From positions 62,001 to 126,000 of the forward strand of contig JAGKSW010000019.1 in the NCBI GenBank assembly GCA_018993265.1: a stretch of DNA of 64,000 nt. The letters run 5' to 3'. The translations under genes and the position numbers were made by a program. The notes below the pieces were generated by a model. The model was not told the origin of the DNA and ran no database searches. It was given only the letters and a program-made list of their open reading frames with translations. Every line of letters begins with the position of its first letter. Position 1 is the stretch's first letter. Shown here piece after piece: positions 1-8,788 of the stretch. Source of the stretch: Nostoc sp. TH1S01. Its GTDB lineage: Bacteria; Cyanobacteriota; Cyanobacteriia; Cyanobacteriales; Nostocaceae.

Positions 1-1
1 C

Positions 2-2203
2 ACCAATAATTACGCCCAAGGTTATTTCGTCTATGACTCGAAAAAATCTGGTTCGGTGACGGTTTCGCATCTGCGTTTTGGTTCTCAACCTATCCACTCT
101 ACTTATTTAATTAGCCAAGCCAACTTTGTCGCCTGTCACCAATGGGGATTTTTAGAACAGTTTGATATGTTGGCGCATATTATTCCTGGTGGAACTTACT
201 TATTAAATAGTCCTTACAATGTAGAAGATATTTGGCAGAAATTACCGAGATTAGTACAAACACAAATTATCGAGAAACAACTCCAATTTTATGTAATTAA
301 CGCTTATAAAGTTGCCCGCGAAGCCGGGATGGGCGGCAGAATTAATACGGTTATGCAAGTATGCTTTTTTGCATTGTCTGGTGTGCTGCCACGAGAAGAA
401 GCGATCGCCCAAATCAAGCAATCTATCACTAAATCTTACGGTAAAAAGGGCAATGAAATCGTGCAAATGAACCTCAACGCCGTAGACCGCACCTTAGAGA
501 ACCTCTATCAAGTCCAGGTTCCTGCAAGTGTAGATAGTAACATTGAATTGCGCCAGCCTGTACCCGATACTGCACCAGCTTTTGTGCGGGAAGTGTTGGG
601 TAAAATGATTGCTAAATGTGGCGATGATTTACCTGTGAGTGCGTTACCTGTGGATGGAACTTACCCCACCGGCACAGCCAAATGGGAAAAACGCAACATT
701 ACCCAGGAAATTCCCGTCTGGGATGCAGATGTCTGCGTACAGTGTGGCAAATGTGTCATGGTATGTCCTCACAGCGTCATCCGCAGCAAGGTTTACGAAC
801 CCCAAGAACTGGAAAATGCACCGCCAACTTTTAAGAGTACCAATGCCAAAGACCATGATTGGCAAGGCTTAAAATACACTATCCAAGTAGCAGCCGAAGA
901 TTGTACAGGTTGCGGTATTTGTGTAGATGTGTGTCCGGCGAAGAATAAAAGCGAAACGCGCAAAAAAGCCATCAATATGGAACCGCAGCGTCCATTGCGG
1001 GAAGCTGAACGGCAAAATTGGGATTTCTTTTTGAATCTTCCCAACCCCGACAGGCGCAACTTGAAGCTAAATCATATCAACCAACAGCAAATGCAAGAAC
1101 CGCTATTTGAATTTTCTGGTGCTTGCGGCGGTTGTGGGGAAACTCCCTATATTAAATTAGCAACACAGTTGTTTGGCGATCGCATGGTGGTAGCTAACGC
1201 CACTGGTTGTTCTTCGATTTATGGCGGTAACTTACCCACCACACCTTGGACACAAAACGCCGAAGGACGCGGCCCGGCTTGGTCTAACAGTTTATTTGAA
1301 GATAACGCCGAATTTGGGTTAGGTTTTCGCATTTCCATTGATAAACAAGCCCAATTCGCCGCCGAATTGCTGACTTTACTTGCACCAGTCGTTGGTGAAG
1401 AACTAGCAAATAGCATTCTTAATGCGGTGCAGAAAGATGAAGCCGATATTTGCGAACAACGCGATCGCATTGCTATTCTCAAACAACGGTTAGAAGTAAT
1501 TGACAATCCAACTGCCAAGCAACTGCTGAGTATTGCCGACTACCTGGTTAAAAAGAGTGTCTGGATTATTGGCGGTGATGGTTGGGCGTATGATATCGGA
1601 TTTGGCGGACTGGATCACGTCTTAGCCAGTGGTCGGAATGTGAATATTTTGGTTCTCGATACAGAGGTATATTCTAACACTGGTGGGCAAATGTCCAAAT
1701 CTACGCCAAAGGGAGCAGTTGCTAAATTCGCGGCTGGTGGTAAAGCTGCACCTAAAAAAGACTTAGGCTTAATGGCCATGACTTACGGTAACGTCTACGT
1801 TGCGAGTGTAGCAATGGGCGCGAAAGATGAACATACACTTAAAGCATTTTTAGAAGCTGAGGCTTATCCTGGGACATCACTAATTATCGCCTACAGTCAT
1901 TGCATTGCCCACGGCATAGATTTGAGTACAGCTATGCACAATCAAAAAGCCGCTGTAGATTCAGGCAGATGGCTACTGTATCGCTACAACCCAGAACTCC
2001 GCAACCTTGGCGAAAATCCCCTACAACTTGACTCGCGTACACCAAAACTACCTTTAGAACAATCAATGTATTTAGAAAACCGCTTCAAAATGTTGACCAA
2101 AATTAACCCAGAAGCGGCGAAGCAATTACTCCAAGAAGCGCAAGCCGATGTCAATACCCGATGGCAAACCTATCAATATTTAGCAAAAAAGTATGAAGTG
2201 TAA
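2..2203 (+). CDS. nifJ: pyruvate:ferredoxin (flavodoxin) oxidoreductase, 5' truncated by window edge
   Basis: Catalyses CoA-dependent oxidative decarboxylation of pyruvate to acetyl-CoA with reduction of ferredoxin or flavodoxin, in the cytoplasm. The frame is open from base 2, so the N-terminal part (about 450 of the usual 1,190 or so residues) lies outside the window; the GTG at 56 is an internal valine codon, not a start. Visible motifs are two ferredoxin-type 4Fe-4S clusters (CVQCGKCVMVCP near 735-770, CTGCGICVDVCP near 901-938), a third cysteine cluster GACGGCGE near 1120, and the TPP pocket GGDGWAYDIG near 1567 with DTEVYSNTGGQ near 1657. The stop at 2203 is followed by heptamer repeats and two co-directional metabolic genes. 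In heterocystous cyanobacteria such enzymes serve nitrogen fixation or fermentation; which applies here cannot be read from the sequence. Confidence 0.96.
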   Translation, partial: TNNYAQGYFVYDSKKSGSVTVSHLRFGSQPIHSTYLISQANFVACHQWGFLEQFDMLAHIIPGGTYLLNSPYNVEDIWQKLPRLVQTQIIEKQLQFYVINAYKVAREAGMGGRINTVMQVCFFALSGVLPREEAIAQIKQSITKSYGKKGNEIVQMNLNAVDRTLENLYQVQVPASVDSNIELRQPVPDTAPAFVREVLGKMIAKCGDDLPVSALPVDGTYPTGTAKWEKRNITQEIPVWDADVCVQCGKCVMVCPHSVIRSKVYEPQELENAPPTFKSTNAKDHDWQGLKYTIQVAAEDCTGCGICVDVCPAKNKSETRKKAINMEPQRPLREAERQNWDFFLNLPNPDRRNLKLNHINQQQMQEPLFEFSGACGGCGETPYIKLATQLFGDRMVVANATGCSSIYGGNLPTTPWTQNAEGRGPAWSNSLFEDNAEFGLGFRISIDKQAQFAAELLTLLAPVVGEELANSILNAVQKDEADICEQRDRIAILKQRLEVIDNPTAKQLLSIADYLVKKSVWIIGGDGWAYDIGFGGLDHVLASGRNVNILVLDTEVYSNTGGQMSKSTPKGAVAKFAAGGKAAPKKDLGLMAMTYGNVYVASVAMGAKDEHTLKAFLEAEAYPGTSLIIAYSHCIAHGIDLSTAMHNQKAAVDSGRWLLYRYNPELRNLGENPLQLDSRTPKLPLEQSMYLENRFKMLTKINPEAAKQLLQEAQADVNTRWQTYQYLAKKYEV

Positions 2204-2205
2204 AG

Positions 2206-2312
2206 TATGAAGTATGAAGTCTGAAGTGTGAAGTCTGAAATTTCCTATTCCCTACTCCCTACTCCCTATTCCCTACTCCCTACTCCCTATCCCCTAGCCT
2301 CTAGCCCCTTAC
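2206..2312. repeat. short tandem heptamer repeats between nifJ and the next gene
   Basis: Two runs of degenerate 7-mers: TGAAGTA/TGAAGTC/TGAAGTG units at about 2207-2240, then CTCCCTA/TTCCCTA units at about 2242-2305. Such short tandemly repeated repetitive (STRR) sequences are typical of intergenic DNA in heterocystous cyanobacteria. They are translated if the next gene is started too early (a spurious repetitive N-terminus rich in SLLPTPY). Confidence 0.85.
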
Positions 2313-2317
2313 AGAAT

Positions 2318-3349
2318 ATGGATATAACAACAACATACATGGGGATGCAATTGCGATCGCCCCTCGTTCCTTCATCATCTCCTTTGACGGAAGACATTGA
2401 TAATATTCAACGCATGGAAGATGCTGGTGCTGGTGCAGTAGTCATGCACTCACTGTTTGAAGAACAGTTAAGCATGGAAAGTTACGAACTGCATCATCAC
2501 TTAACTTATGGCACAGAAAGTTTTGCCGAATCCCTAACTTACTTTCCTGAGCCGGAAAGATTTCGCATCGGCCCAGAAGAATATTTAGAACTAATTCGCC
2601 AAGCTAAAGAAAAAGTAAATATCCCAATTATTGCCAGCTTGAATGGTTCTTCTTTGGATGGCTGGACTGATTACGCCAGGCTTTTAGAACAAGCAGGTGT
2701 CTCAGCACTAGAATTAAACTCTTATTTTGTCCAAACTGACACAAAACTGCTAGGGGAAGAGATAGAGCAAGGTTACGTCAACATGGTACATACCGTCAAA
2801 GCTGCTGTAAATATTCCTGTTGCAGTCAAGCTGAGTCCATATTTTACCAATATGGCAAATATGGCCAAGCGTATAGATAATGCTGGTGCTGATGCTTTGG
2901 TATTATTCAACCGATTTTATCAACCAGATATCAACCTCGAAACTTTAGAAGTACAACCAAACGTACTTTTAAGCACTCCCCAAGATATCCGCTTACCTAT
3001 GCGCTGGATTGCTATTCTCTACGATCACATCAATGCAGACTTAGCTGCAACTAGCGGCATTCATAACGCTCACGATGTCTTAAAAATGCTCATGGTGGGA
3101 GCAAATATCACTATGTTGTGTTCTGTCCTGCTGCGTCATGGCATTGATCATATTAGTTGTATCGAGGAGGAAATGCGCCAATGGATGGAAAAACATGAAT
3201 ATGAGTCAGTCCAACAGTTGCAAGGCAGTATGAGCCAGAAAAACTGTCCTAATCCTAGCGCCTTTGAACGCGCTCAATATATGAAAGCTTTACGGACTTA
3301 TAAACCTGAATGGGGACGAATTTATGAACCATCTTATTATCACGGATGA
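2318..3349 (+). CDS. dihydroorotate dehydrogenase-like flavoprotein
   Basis: A 343-residue TIM-barrel protein of the dihydroorotate dehydrogenase-like group. The ATG at 2318 (MDITTTYMGMQLRSPLVPSS) is chosen because the frame upstream encodes only the heptamer repeat; an earlier start at 2228 would add 30 repetitive residues. FMN-barrel features are the start LRSPLVPSSSPLT, the strand IPIIASLNG, VAVKLSPYF and a C-terminal GANITMLCS. In true DHODs an NxSCPN-type segment supplies the catalytic Cys or Ser; the matching segment here reads ALELNSYFVQTD with no such residue, so it is probably not the pyrimidine enzyme. Its place between nifJ and a phosphofructokinase gene suggests a link to fermentative or redox metabolism, but the reaction is unknown. 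Confidence 0.85.
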   Translation: MDITTTYMGMQLRSPLVPSSSPLTEDIDNIQRMEDAGAGAVVMHSLFEEQLSMESYELHHHLTYGTESFAESLTYFPEPERFRIGPEEYLELIRQAKEKVNIPIIASLNGSSLDGWTDYARLLEQAGVSALELNSYFVQTDTKLLGEEIEQGYVNMVHTVKAAVNIPVAVKLSPYFTNMANMAKRIDNAGADALVLFNRFYQPDINLETLEVQPNVLLSTPQDIRLPMRWIAILYDHINADLAATSGIHNAHDVLKMLMVGANITMLCSVLLRHGIDHISCIEEEMRQWMEKHEYESVQQLQGSMSQKNCPNPSAFERAQYMKALRTYKPEWGRIYEPSYYHG

Positions 3350-3354
3350 AGAGA

Positions 3355-3448
3355 AAGTCTGAAGTGTGAAGTATGAAGTATGAAATTTCTTACTCCCCAC
3401 TCCCTAGCCCCTAGCCTCTAGCCTCCAGCCCCTACTCACTACTCCCTA
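3355..3448. repeat. second STRR block
   Basis: The same heptamer types as at 2206-2312: TGAAGT-type units at about 3358-3380, then CTCCCTA/CCCCTAG-type units to about 3448, just before the phosphofructokinase start. Copies on both sides of one gene show that this family is dispersed in the genome. Confidence 0.8.
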
Positions 3449-3453
3449 CTTTT

Positions 3454-4533
3454 ATGAAAAAACGTATTGGTATTCTTACTAGTGGCGGCGACTGTCCGGG
3501 ATTGAACTGTGTGATTCGCGCAGTTGTGAGTCATGCGACACTCACATACAATTGGGAAGTTGTGGGTATTCCTTATGCCACGCAAGGTTTATTAGAGCGA
3601 CAAGCGATCGCACTTAGCGTCCACGGCTGGGATTTACGCGGTATCGACCCACTACTGAATATGGGCGGTACTATTTTAGGCACAATCAATAAAGGTGATA
3701 CCCTAGCACGTGCGAGTGAGATGATTGCTAGCTATGCAGAGTTAAAATTAGATGCTTTAATTGCCATTGGTGGCGATGGCAGTATGAATATTATTCATCA
3801 ACTAGCTAGTCTCGGTAATTGGAATTTAGTCACTATCCCCAAAACTATAGATAATGATGTTGCCTTAACAGAACGAGCGATCGGATTTGATTCGGCTGTC
3901 AATACAATTGTTGATGCTCTCAATCGTCTCACATTTACTGCTGCCAGTCACGATCGCGTCATGATTGTGGAAGTGATGGGACGCAGTGCTGGACATTTAG
4001 CTTTACATGCAGGTATTGCAGGCGGCGCAGATGTGATTTTAATCCCCGAAGTTGCTTATACAATTCCCGGTTTATGCCAACATCTTGATGAACTACGAAA
4101 TATTTGGCGACGGAAATTTGCTATTGTTGTCGTTGCTGAGGGCATTTCCCCCTGCACAGCAGATTTTGGTAATAGTTGCAGTTTAGAAATCAATAGCAAA
4201 TACCCATCATTAAAATGTGGAATGGGACAGTACATTGCAGACCAAATTACTCAATGTACTAACCATGAAGTAGATACGCGAGTTTCTGTTTTAGGACATA
4301 TTCAGCGTGGTGGAATTCCTTCTGCCTTAGATAGACTAACAGCTACAGTCTTTGGCAAAGCTGCTGTAGATTTAATTGCTCAAGAAAAATATGACCAGAT
4401 GGTAGCTTGGCAAAATGGTCAAGTTGTTGCTGTGCCGATCGCAGATGTGGTGGCTAAAAGTCCCTTACCTGTAGATCCTGGCAGTTATTTGGTACAAAGC
4501 GCTCGTTCTTTGGGTACTTATATTGGTGAATAA
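3454..4533 (+). CDS. pfkA: 6-phosphofructokinase, ATP type
   Basis: Phosphorylates fructose 6-phosphate to fructose 1,6-bisphosphate in glycolysis. The 359 residues carry the PFK signatures: GILTSGGDCPGLN at residues 5-17, GGDGS near residue 107 (Gly after GGD, as in ATP-dependent forms, rather than the Asp of pyrophosphate-dependent forms), the catalytic PKTIDND segment, MGRSAGHLALHAGIAGGAD, and LGHIQRGG near residue 287. The ATG at 3454 directly precedes KKRIGILTSGG, the normal N-terminus. It lies 104 bp after the DHOD-like gene in the same direction, so nifJ, the flavoprotein and PFK may be co-regulated for sugar breakdown under low oxygen; that link is inference. Confidence 0.93.
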   Translation: MKKRIGILTSGGDCPGLNCVIRAVVSHATLTYNWEVVGIPYATQGLLERQAIALSVHGWDLRGIDPLLNMGGTILGTINKGDTLARASEMIASYAELKLDALIAIGGDGSMNIIHQLASLGNWNLVTIPKTIDNDVALTERAIGFDSAVNTIVDALNRLTFTAASHDRVMIVEVMGRSAGHLALHAGIAGGADVILIPEVAYTIPGLCQHLDELRNIWRRKFAIVVVAEGISPCTADFGNSCSLEINSKYPSLKCGMGQYIADQITQCTNHEVDTRVSVLGHIQRGGIPSALDRLTATVFGKAAVDLIAQEKYDQMVAWQNGQVVAVPIADVVAKSPLPVDPGSYLVQSARSLGTYIGE

Positions 4534-4541
4534 GAATTTGA

Positions 4542-4588
4542 GATTTTAGATTTTGGATTGGTTGATGAAAAATCCAAAATTTAAAATC
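4542..4588. terminator. possible bidirectional terminator between converging genes
   Basis: TTTTGGATT (4551-4559) pairs with AATCCAAAA (4571-4579), with further A/T-rich pairing outside. It lies between the phosphofructokinase gene (+) and the beta-propeller gene (-). The stem is weak in GC, so this is only plausible. Confidence 0.4.
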
Positions 4589-4637
4589 ACAATTCAAAAT
4601 TGAAAAGGTAGATGATCATCACAAATGACTATTGGCT

Positions 4638-5765
4638 TTATTCTCGATAACAACTAAATGTCTGTGTTGGTAAGTTCCAACTAGCAAACACACCATTTCC
4701 TAAAGGTAAGGCATCAGGCTTAAATCTGAGTGCGTGTCCTGGTGCGTTGGGGTTTTCTACCACAGCTAGGGAAGATTTACCTTGTCCTGTCCAGTATATT
4801 TTGCCGTCTGGAGCTAATCTTGCTCCAGAATAGCCAGTCATATCTCCAATTGCTAATGTATCTATTTCGGTTTCTCTTTCGGTGACTAAATCCATTTGGT
4901 GTGGTGTTGCACTCCAACCTTCTAAAGTATGGTGGTTCCACTGTCCAAACTCCCAATCACCTTTCGCGTAATATAACTTGTTACTGTCCGGGGAAAAGGC
5001 ACAGGAGTATCCAGCCGAACCGCGAATTAAAAAATCGCTGTGGCTGATTTTACCTGTAGCACGGTCAACTTTGGCGATCGCAATTCCCAATCCAGCTACA
5101 CCCAGGGCGACTTTGTTCCAATTGGGACTGAATGTGATTGAACCTTTATTCACTCTTTTACCAATTAGAGGGTTAAGTCGATTTTCTGGGAAATCAACTG
5201 GTGAGGCAACATATTTGCTATTGATACCAGTGTTATCTACTAAGTAGGCACGCACTTCGGTTCTGCCATTGAAAATCATTAGCCAAAAAGACTTACCATC
5301 CCTATGCGGCACAACACCAAGTGCTTCCCCTGGGTTTTCCTGTTTTCCTGTCAATTTTCGGTTCAATAAAATCACTGAACCGTTTCTACCTAGAGACAAA
5401 TCGGCAATAGAGTAGTATATCTCTTGGTTGTTATTAGTAAAGATGTAGAATCTGTCAGGATGACTACCAGGCGCAGGTACAATTGCCACTGCTTGTGTCG
5501 CCGACCAACTTCTTGCACCCCATACTCCATTGTCTAAGATTTGATGAGTTTGTCCGTTAAAGATTAGTTGACCATCGCTATATAACCGAAGTTTTCCTGT
5601 CATCGGATCGGTGTAGCTAGCAGTTGCCTCAAAACCTGAACTCTGTCCAACTCTAGGAATAATTTTCGGGCGATCGCTACCAAAGTCAATTAATACTTTT
5701 TTTCCAACTCCTGTATACCAAAATTGATCGGGAACCGCCAGTTTCGTAACGGATAGTGCATTCAT
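4638..5765 (-). CDS. predicted beta-propeller protein, function unknown
   Basis: A 375-residue protein with no signal peptide that I can see. It is made of beta-strand repeats typical of WD40/TolB/YVTN-like propellers: TFSPNWNKVALG, CAFSPDSNKLYYAKG, RLAPDGKIYW. The N-terminal half (EATASYTDPMTGKLRLYSDG, a Q-rich SATQAVAIVPAPG segment, then RFYIFTNNNQEIYYSIADLS) resembles, from memory, the N-terminal propeller of large secreted gliding or type IX secretion proteins of Bacteroidetes, which is unusual for a cyanobacterium. It is convergent with the phosphofructokinase gene and stands alone. It may be a stand-alone structural or binding propeller; no catalytic residues are recognised. Confidence 0.7.
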   Translation of the reverse strand: MNALSVTKLAVPDQFWYTGVGKKVLIDFGSDRPKIIPRVGQSSGFEATASYTDPMTGKLRLYSDGQLIFNGQTHQILDNGVWGARSWSATQAVAIVPAPGSHPDRFYIFTNNNQEIYYSIADLSLGRNGSVILLNRKLTGKQENPGEALGVVPHRDGKSFWLMIFNGRTEVRAYLVDNTGINSKYVASPVDFPENRLNPLIGKRVNKGSITFSPNWNKVALGVAGLGIAIAKVDRATGKISHSDFLIRGSAGYSCAFSPDSNKLYYAKGDWEFGQWNHHTLEGWSATPHQMDLVTERETEIDTLAIGDMTGYSGARLAPDGKIYWTGQGKSSLAVVENPNAPGHALRFKPDALPLGNGVFASWNLPTQTFSCYRE

Positions 5766-6456
5766 AGTGCGTTTTTTTGGGCAATTAATTGCGTAATTTA
5801 GTTGTCAAAAATCTTTATGATAGCAATCACTGAAATTTCTCGTTTGCGATTGACTTCATATCAAAGTATAGTATTTGTACTTAGTCTTAAATATTACTTT
5901 TTATCTTTTAAGTATGCACTCTTGTACACTTACACTGAATTTTCATATAATTTGAGTTATTGCAACCCCATAAATTACATATTTTTTTATTTTATTTATT
6001 TTTTCTTTATTAAATCACAACATGGCAAGAATGTAAAAACTTGATCTTTGCTTGATCAGTTTTAACATTAACATACGGACTTGGTAATTTTTGTATACCG
6101 AACAACAAAATTTTGGTTTTACTAGTGATATTACTTAATGTCTTTTTAATTGAAAATTTACATTTATTAATTAACCGCAAGTTATAAGCTTATATATTGC
6201 AGATTGATATCTCAACGCATCTATCAATCTGTAGATTTAAGTAACTACTTTAGATAGAAGACAAGACAAATACACTGAAATGTGCGAATTAAAAGAATGC
6301 TGCGATCGCAAATATTGGTAGCTGAGACAAGGTAGCGGAAGATGTTGTAATAAAACTAGGGACTAGAAACTAGAGGCTAGAGACTAGTATTTTTTCTAAC
6401 CACTCCCAGTCAACCATTCCAAAATCCCAAATCTAAAATCCAAAATGGTATAAGCT
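5766..6456. other. AT-rich intergenic region, divergent promoters expected
   Basis: About 690 bases with no convincing gene. The 80-codon frame at 5802-6044 is Phe/Tyr/Ile-rich low-complexity translation of AT-rich DNA. A HIP1 site (GCGATCGC) is at 6302-6309 and a run of ACTAG-type repeat units at 6355-6387. Promoters for the divergent propeller gene and the mtn operon should lie here, but I cannot pick convincing -35/-10 boxes or a SAM riboswitch. Confidence 0.6.
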
Positions 6457-7017
6457 ATGGCGATTCTCAAACTAGAAGATGGCAAAATTCTCACAGATAT
6501 CAATCACATTACCCAAGAACTTGCACCTTTGAACATTCAACTCAATCGCTGGCCTGTGCAAGAAAATCCAGAGTTACATCATCTACTAACCCAAGATAGC
6601 CTCAACGAAGACCAAAAAGCACAAGTCCTGGAATTTCTAGATGATTATTTTAAACAGCTGCAACAAACAGCAGGTTATCAATCCCGTGATTTGATTGTGT
6701 TGCATCCAGGAATTCCCGACCTGGATGGATTTATGACAAAATTCGCTCAAATTCACACTCATGCAGATGATGAGGTACGCTACGTTATTGATGGCGAAGC
6801 AATTTTTGGCTTCGTGCGTCCTGATGATAGCCAAGTAGAATTAACAGTGCAGCCAGAAGAATACATCAACGTACCAGCCGGAACCGAACACTGGTTTTAT
6901 CTCACCCCAGCGCAGCGAGTCAAAGCAATACGTTATTTTATCGATACAGCAGGCTGGGTTCCGCAGTATACAGGTAGAGAAATTCGCACTCGTCAAACTG
7001 TTGCGTCACAAGCGTAA
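6457..7017 (+). CDS. mtnD: acireductone dioxygenase
   Basis: Methionine salvage enzyme (cupin fold) that oxidises the acireductone 1,2-dihydroxy-5-(methylthio)pent-1-en-3-one; the product depends on the bound metal (Fe or Ni). The 186 residues show the metal site His100, His102 and Glu106 in IHTHADDEVRY, with His145 in AGTEHWFYL. The length is normal for bacterial ARD. The ATG at 6457 gives MAILKLEDGKILTDI, a typical start. First of three salvage genes in a row (mtnD, mtnX, mtnB), 48 bp ahead of mtnX, so likely one operon that recycles methylthioadenosine from polyamine or SAM metabolism. Confidence 0.95.
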   Translation: MAILKLEDGKILTDINHITQELAPLNIQLNRWPVQENPELHHLLTQDSLNEDQKAQVLEFLDDYFKQLQQTAGYQSRDLIVLHPGIPDLDGFMTKFAQIHTHADDEVRYVIDGEAIFGFVRPDDSQVELTVQPEEYINVPAGTEHWFYLTPAQRVKAIRYFIDTAGWVPQYTGREIRTRQTVASQA

Positions 7018-7065
7018 ATTGGCTGCAAATAAAGAAACATCAAATTAACTTTATAGGATAAAACT

Positions 7066-7698
7066 GTGAAGCGGATTGTTTTTTGTGATTTTGATGGGAC
7101 AATCACAGTTGAAGAAACCTTTGTGGCGGTGCTAAAAAAGTTTGCGCCGGAAGTTGCAGGACAATTTTTACCAGAAATGTATGCACAACGGGTAACACTG
7201 CGGGAGGGAGTCAAGAAAATATTAGAATCAATTCCATCTTCACAGTATGGAGAAATTTTAGAATTTACGCGATCGCAACCCATACGACCAGGATTTATCG
7301 AACTGCTAGATTTTCTTGATTCCCAAAATATCCCTTTGGTTGTGGTATCTGGTGGATTGCGGGGAATGGTAGAAGTTGTTTTAGGTGAGATAGCCCAAAG
7401 AGTAGCAGCAATTCACGCCGTTGATATAAATACTAGTGGTGCTTACTTCCAGGTAAACTCTGATTATGAAGGTGGTACAGAATTAGTCGCCAAAGTACAA
7501 GTGATGACGAAGTATCCCGCTGATCAGACAATTGCCATAGGTGACTCCCTCACAGATTTAAATATGGGCTTACAATCTTCTGTTGTATTTGCCCGCGATC
7601 ACCTAGCATATTACTTAGACCAACATCAAAAACCCTATATTCCCTGGAATAATTTCTGGGATATTCAGGAGTATCTACAGCAATTGTGGAAACTGTGA
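7066..7698 (+). CDS. mtnX: 2-hydroxy-3-keto-5-methylthiopentenyl-1-phosphate phosphatase-like
   Basis: HAD-superfamily (IB type) phosphatase expected to remove phosphate from HK-MTPenyl-1-P, the step that yields the acireductone used by MtnD. Motif I is DFDGT at residues 8-12 with the nucleophile Asp8, motif II is VVVSGG near residue 95, and motif IV is AIGDSLTDLNM near residue 156. The start is a GTG at 7066 (KRIVFCDFDGTIT). The 210-residue length fits MtnX. Its stop TGA at 7696-7698 overlaps the GTG start of mtnB as GTGA, which suggests translational coupling. Confidence 0.92.
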   Translation: MKRIVFCDFDGTITVEETFVAVLKKFAPEVAGQFLPEMYAQRVTLREGVKKILESIPSSQYGEILEFTRSQPIRPGFIELLDFLDSQNIPLVVVSGGLRGMVEVVLGEIAQRVAAIHAVDINTSGAYFQVNSDYEGGTELVAKVQVMTKYPADQTIAIGDSLTDLNMGLQSSVVFARDHLAYYLDQHQKPYIPWNNFWDIQEYLQQLWKL

Positions 7699-8324
7699 TT
7701 GACCCTCGTGCAGAATTGATAGCAACAGCCCGTCACTTTTACCAGCAAGGTTGGATGGTAGGCACAGCAGGAAATCTTTCGGTATTATTAGGCGATCGCA
7801 GTTTTTGGATTACCGCTAGTGGAGTGTCTAAAGGCGAACTCTCAAACAGTGATTTTGTCCGTGTTTATCCAGATGGCAGAATAGAGACAGCCTCACCGCA
7901 TTTAAAACCATCGGCGGAAACAGACATTCACCAATTAATTTATCACCTGTTTCCCGAAGCACAAGCCTGCTATCACATCCACTCCATCGAGTCCAACTTA
8001 GTGGCGCGTTTTGTAGTGGGAGATAGTTTACCTCTACCACCATTAGAAATGCTCAAAGGCTTGGGAGTGTGGGAAGAAAACCCTCGTTGTACAGTACCGA
8101 TTTTTCCCAATCACCTACAAGTTTCGCAGATTGTGGCGGAGATTTGCGATCGCTTTCAGATAAATCCACCCAAAATTCCCGCCTTACTTATCCGCAACCA
8201 CGGGATCACAGTCTGGGCTTCTTCTCCGCAAACCGCCCGCAACTACATTGAGTTGATAGACTACATCTTCCGCTACATGGTGGCCGCCAAAAAACTGGGA
8301 ATTGAGGGAGAGAATAACAATTGA
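7695..8324 (+). CDS. mtnB: methylthioribulose-1-phosphate dehydratase
   Basis: Zinc-dependent class II aldolase-fold enzyme that dehydrates 5-methylthioribulose 1-phosphate in methionine salvage. Seen: GTAGNLS near the N-terminus, ITASGVSKGEL, a His pair in CYHIHSIESNLVAR and a C-terminal His in LIRNHGITVWASS, as expected for the Zn site. I prefer the GTG at 7695 (IDPRAELIATARHFYQQGW), overlapping the mtnX stop as GTGA, over the in-frame GTG at 7686; both are possible. The 209-residue length is normal. Together with mtnX and mtnD it covers three consecutive steps of the pathway; the isomerase mtnA is not in this window. Confidence 0.93.
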   Translation: MIDPRAELIATARHFYQQGWMVGTAGNLSVLLGDRSFWITASGVSKGELSNSDFVRVYPDGRIETASPHLKPSAETDIHQLIYHLFPEAQACYHIHSIESNLVARFVVGDSLPLPPLEMLKGLGVWEENPRCTVPIFPNHLQVSQIVAEICDRFQINPPKIPALLIRNHGITVWASSPQTARNYIELIDYIFRYMVAAKKLGIEGENNN

Positions 8325-8458
8325 CAAATGATATCGTGTCCCGTGAAAGACTTATCATTAAGACCGCAGAGGAAGCAGAGGAAGCAGAGGAGCAGAGGAG
8401 AGGGTTTTGACGTGTCTGCACAGATGTCTGGAATCATAACTGATTACCCGGACATGAT

Positions 8459-8788
8459 ATGACTATTAACTATTATCAGAGGTATAAAATATCTAATCAA
8501 TCTCTACGTGTTGTTGCCCGTCTGATTGCTTTACCTGATAAAGTAGAAGAACTCAAAACTTTACTGCTAGAACTAATAGAACCTACCCGACAAGAAGCAG
8601 GCGTAGTTAGTTACGAACTTCTGCAAAACCAGTCCGACCCAACAGATTTCACATTTGTTGAAGAATGGACTTCTGCGGAAGCGTTAGACACTCATCTAAG
8701 TTCACCTCATCTCCAAGCAGCATTAGGCAAACTAGAAGGTTTAGTAGCTGTTGCACCCGATATTCGCCGCTACAATCTTTTGGCTTAA
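8459..8788 (+). CDS. antibiotic biosynthesis monooxygenase (ABM)-fold protein
   Basis: A 109-residue dimeric alpha/beta-barrel type protein of the ABM or putative quinol monooxygenase family. Visible family pattern: VVARLIALPDKVEELKTLLL, then PTRQEAGVVSYELLQN, FTFVEEWTSAEALDTHL, and a C-terminal ALGKLEGLVA segment. These proteins often act on quinones or reactive aldehydes, but the substrate here is unknown. It starts 134 bp after mtnB; the gap holds a purine-rich AGAGGAAGC repeat (about 8365-8400), so it may be transcribed separately. Its stop TAA (8786-8788) forms the edge of a 17-nt palindrome next to the TnpB remnant. Confidence 0.82.
   Translation: MTINYYQRYKISNQSLRVVARLIALPDKVEELKTLLLELIEPTRQEAGVVSYELLQNQSDPTDFTFVEEWTSAEALDTHLSSPHLQAALGKLEGLVAVAPDIRRYNLLA

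Noticed and set aside
56-58. GTG as start codon of nifJ
   Set aside because: The frame is open to base 2 and the residues before it (YFVYDSKKSGS) fit NifJ, so the gene is only cut by the window edge.
2228-2317. N-terminal extension of the DHOD-like protein
   Set aside because: It is translated heptamer repeat; the family N-terminus begins at the ATG at 2318.
5802-6044. 80-codon open frame in the AT-rich gap upstream of mtnD
   Set aside because: Low-complexity Phe/Tyr/Ile/Ser translation of AT-rich DNA, no ribosome binding site, no domain.
6100-6456. SAM riboswitch or other RNA switch before the mtn operon
   Set aside because: I looked for the expected paired regions and found no matching helices.
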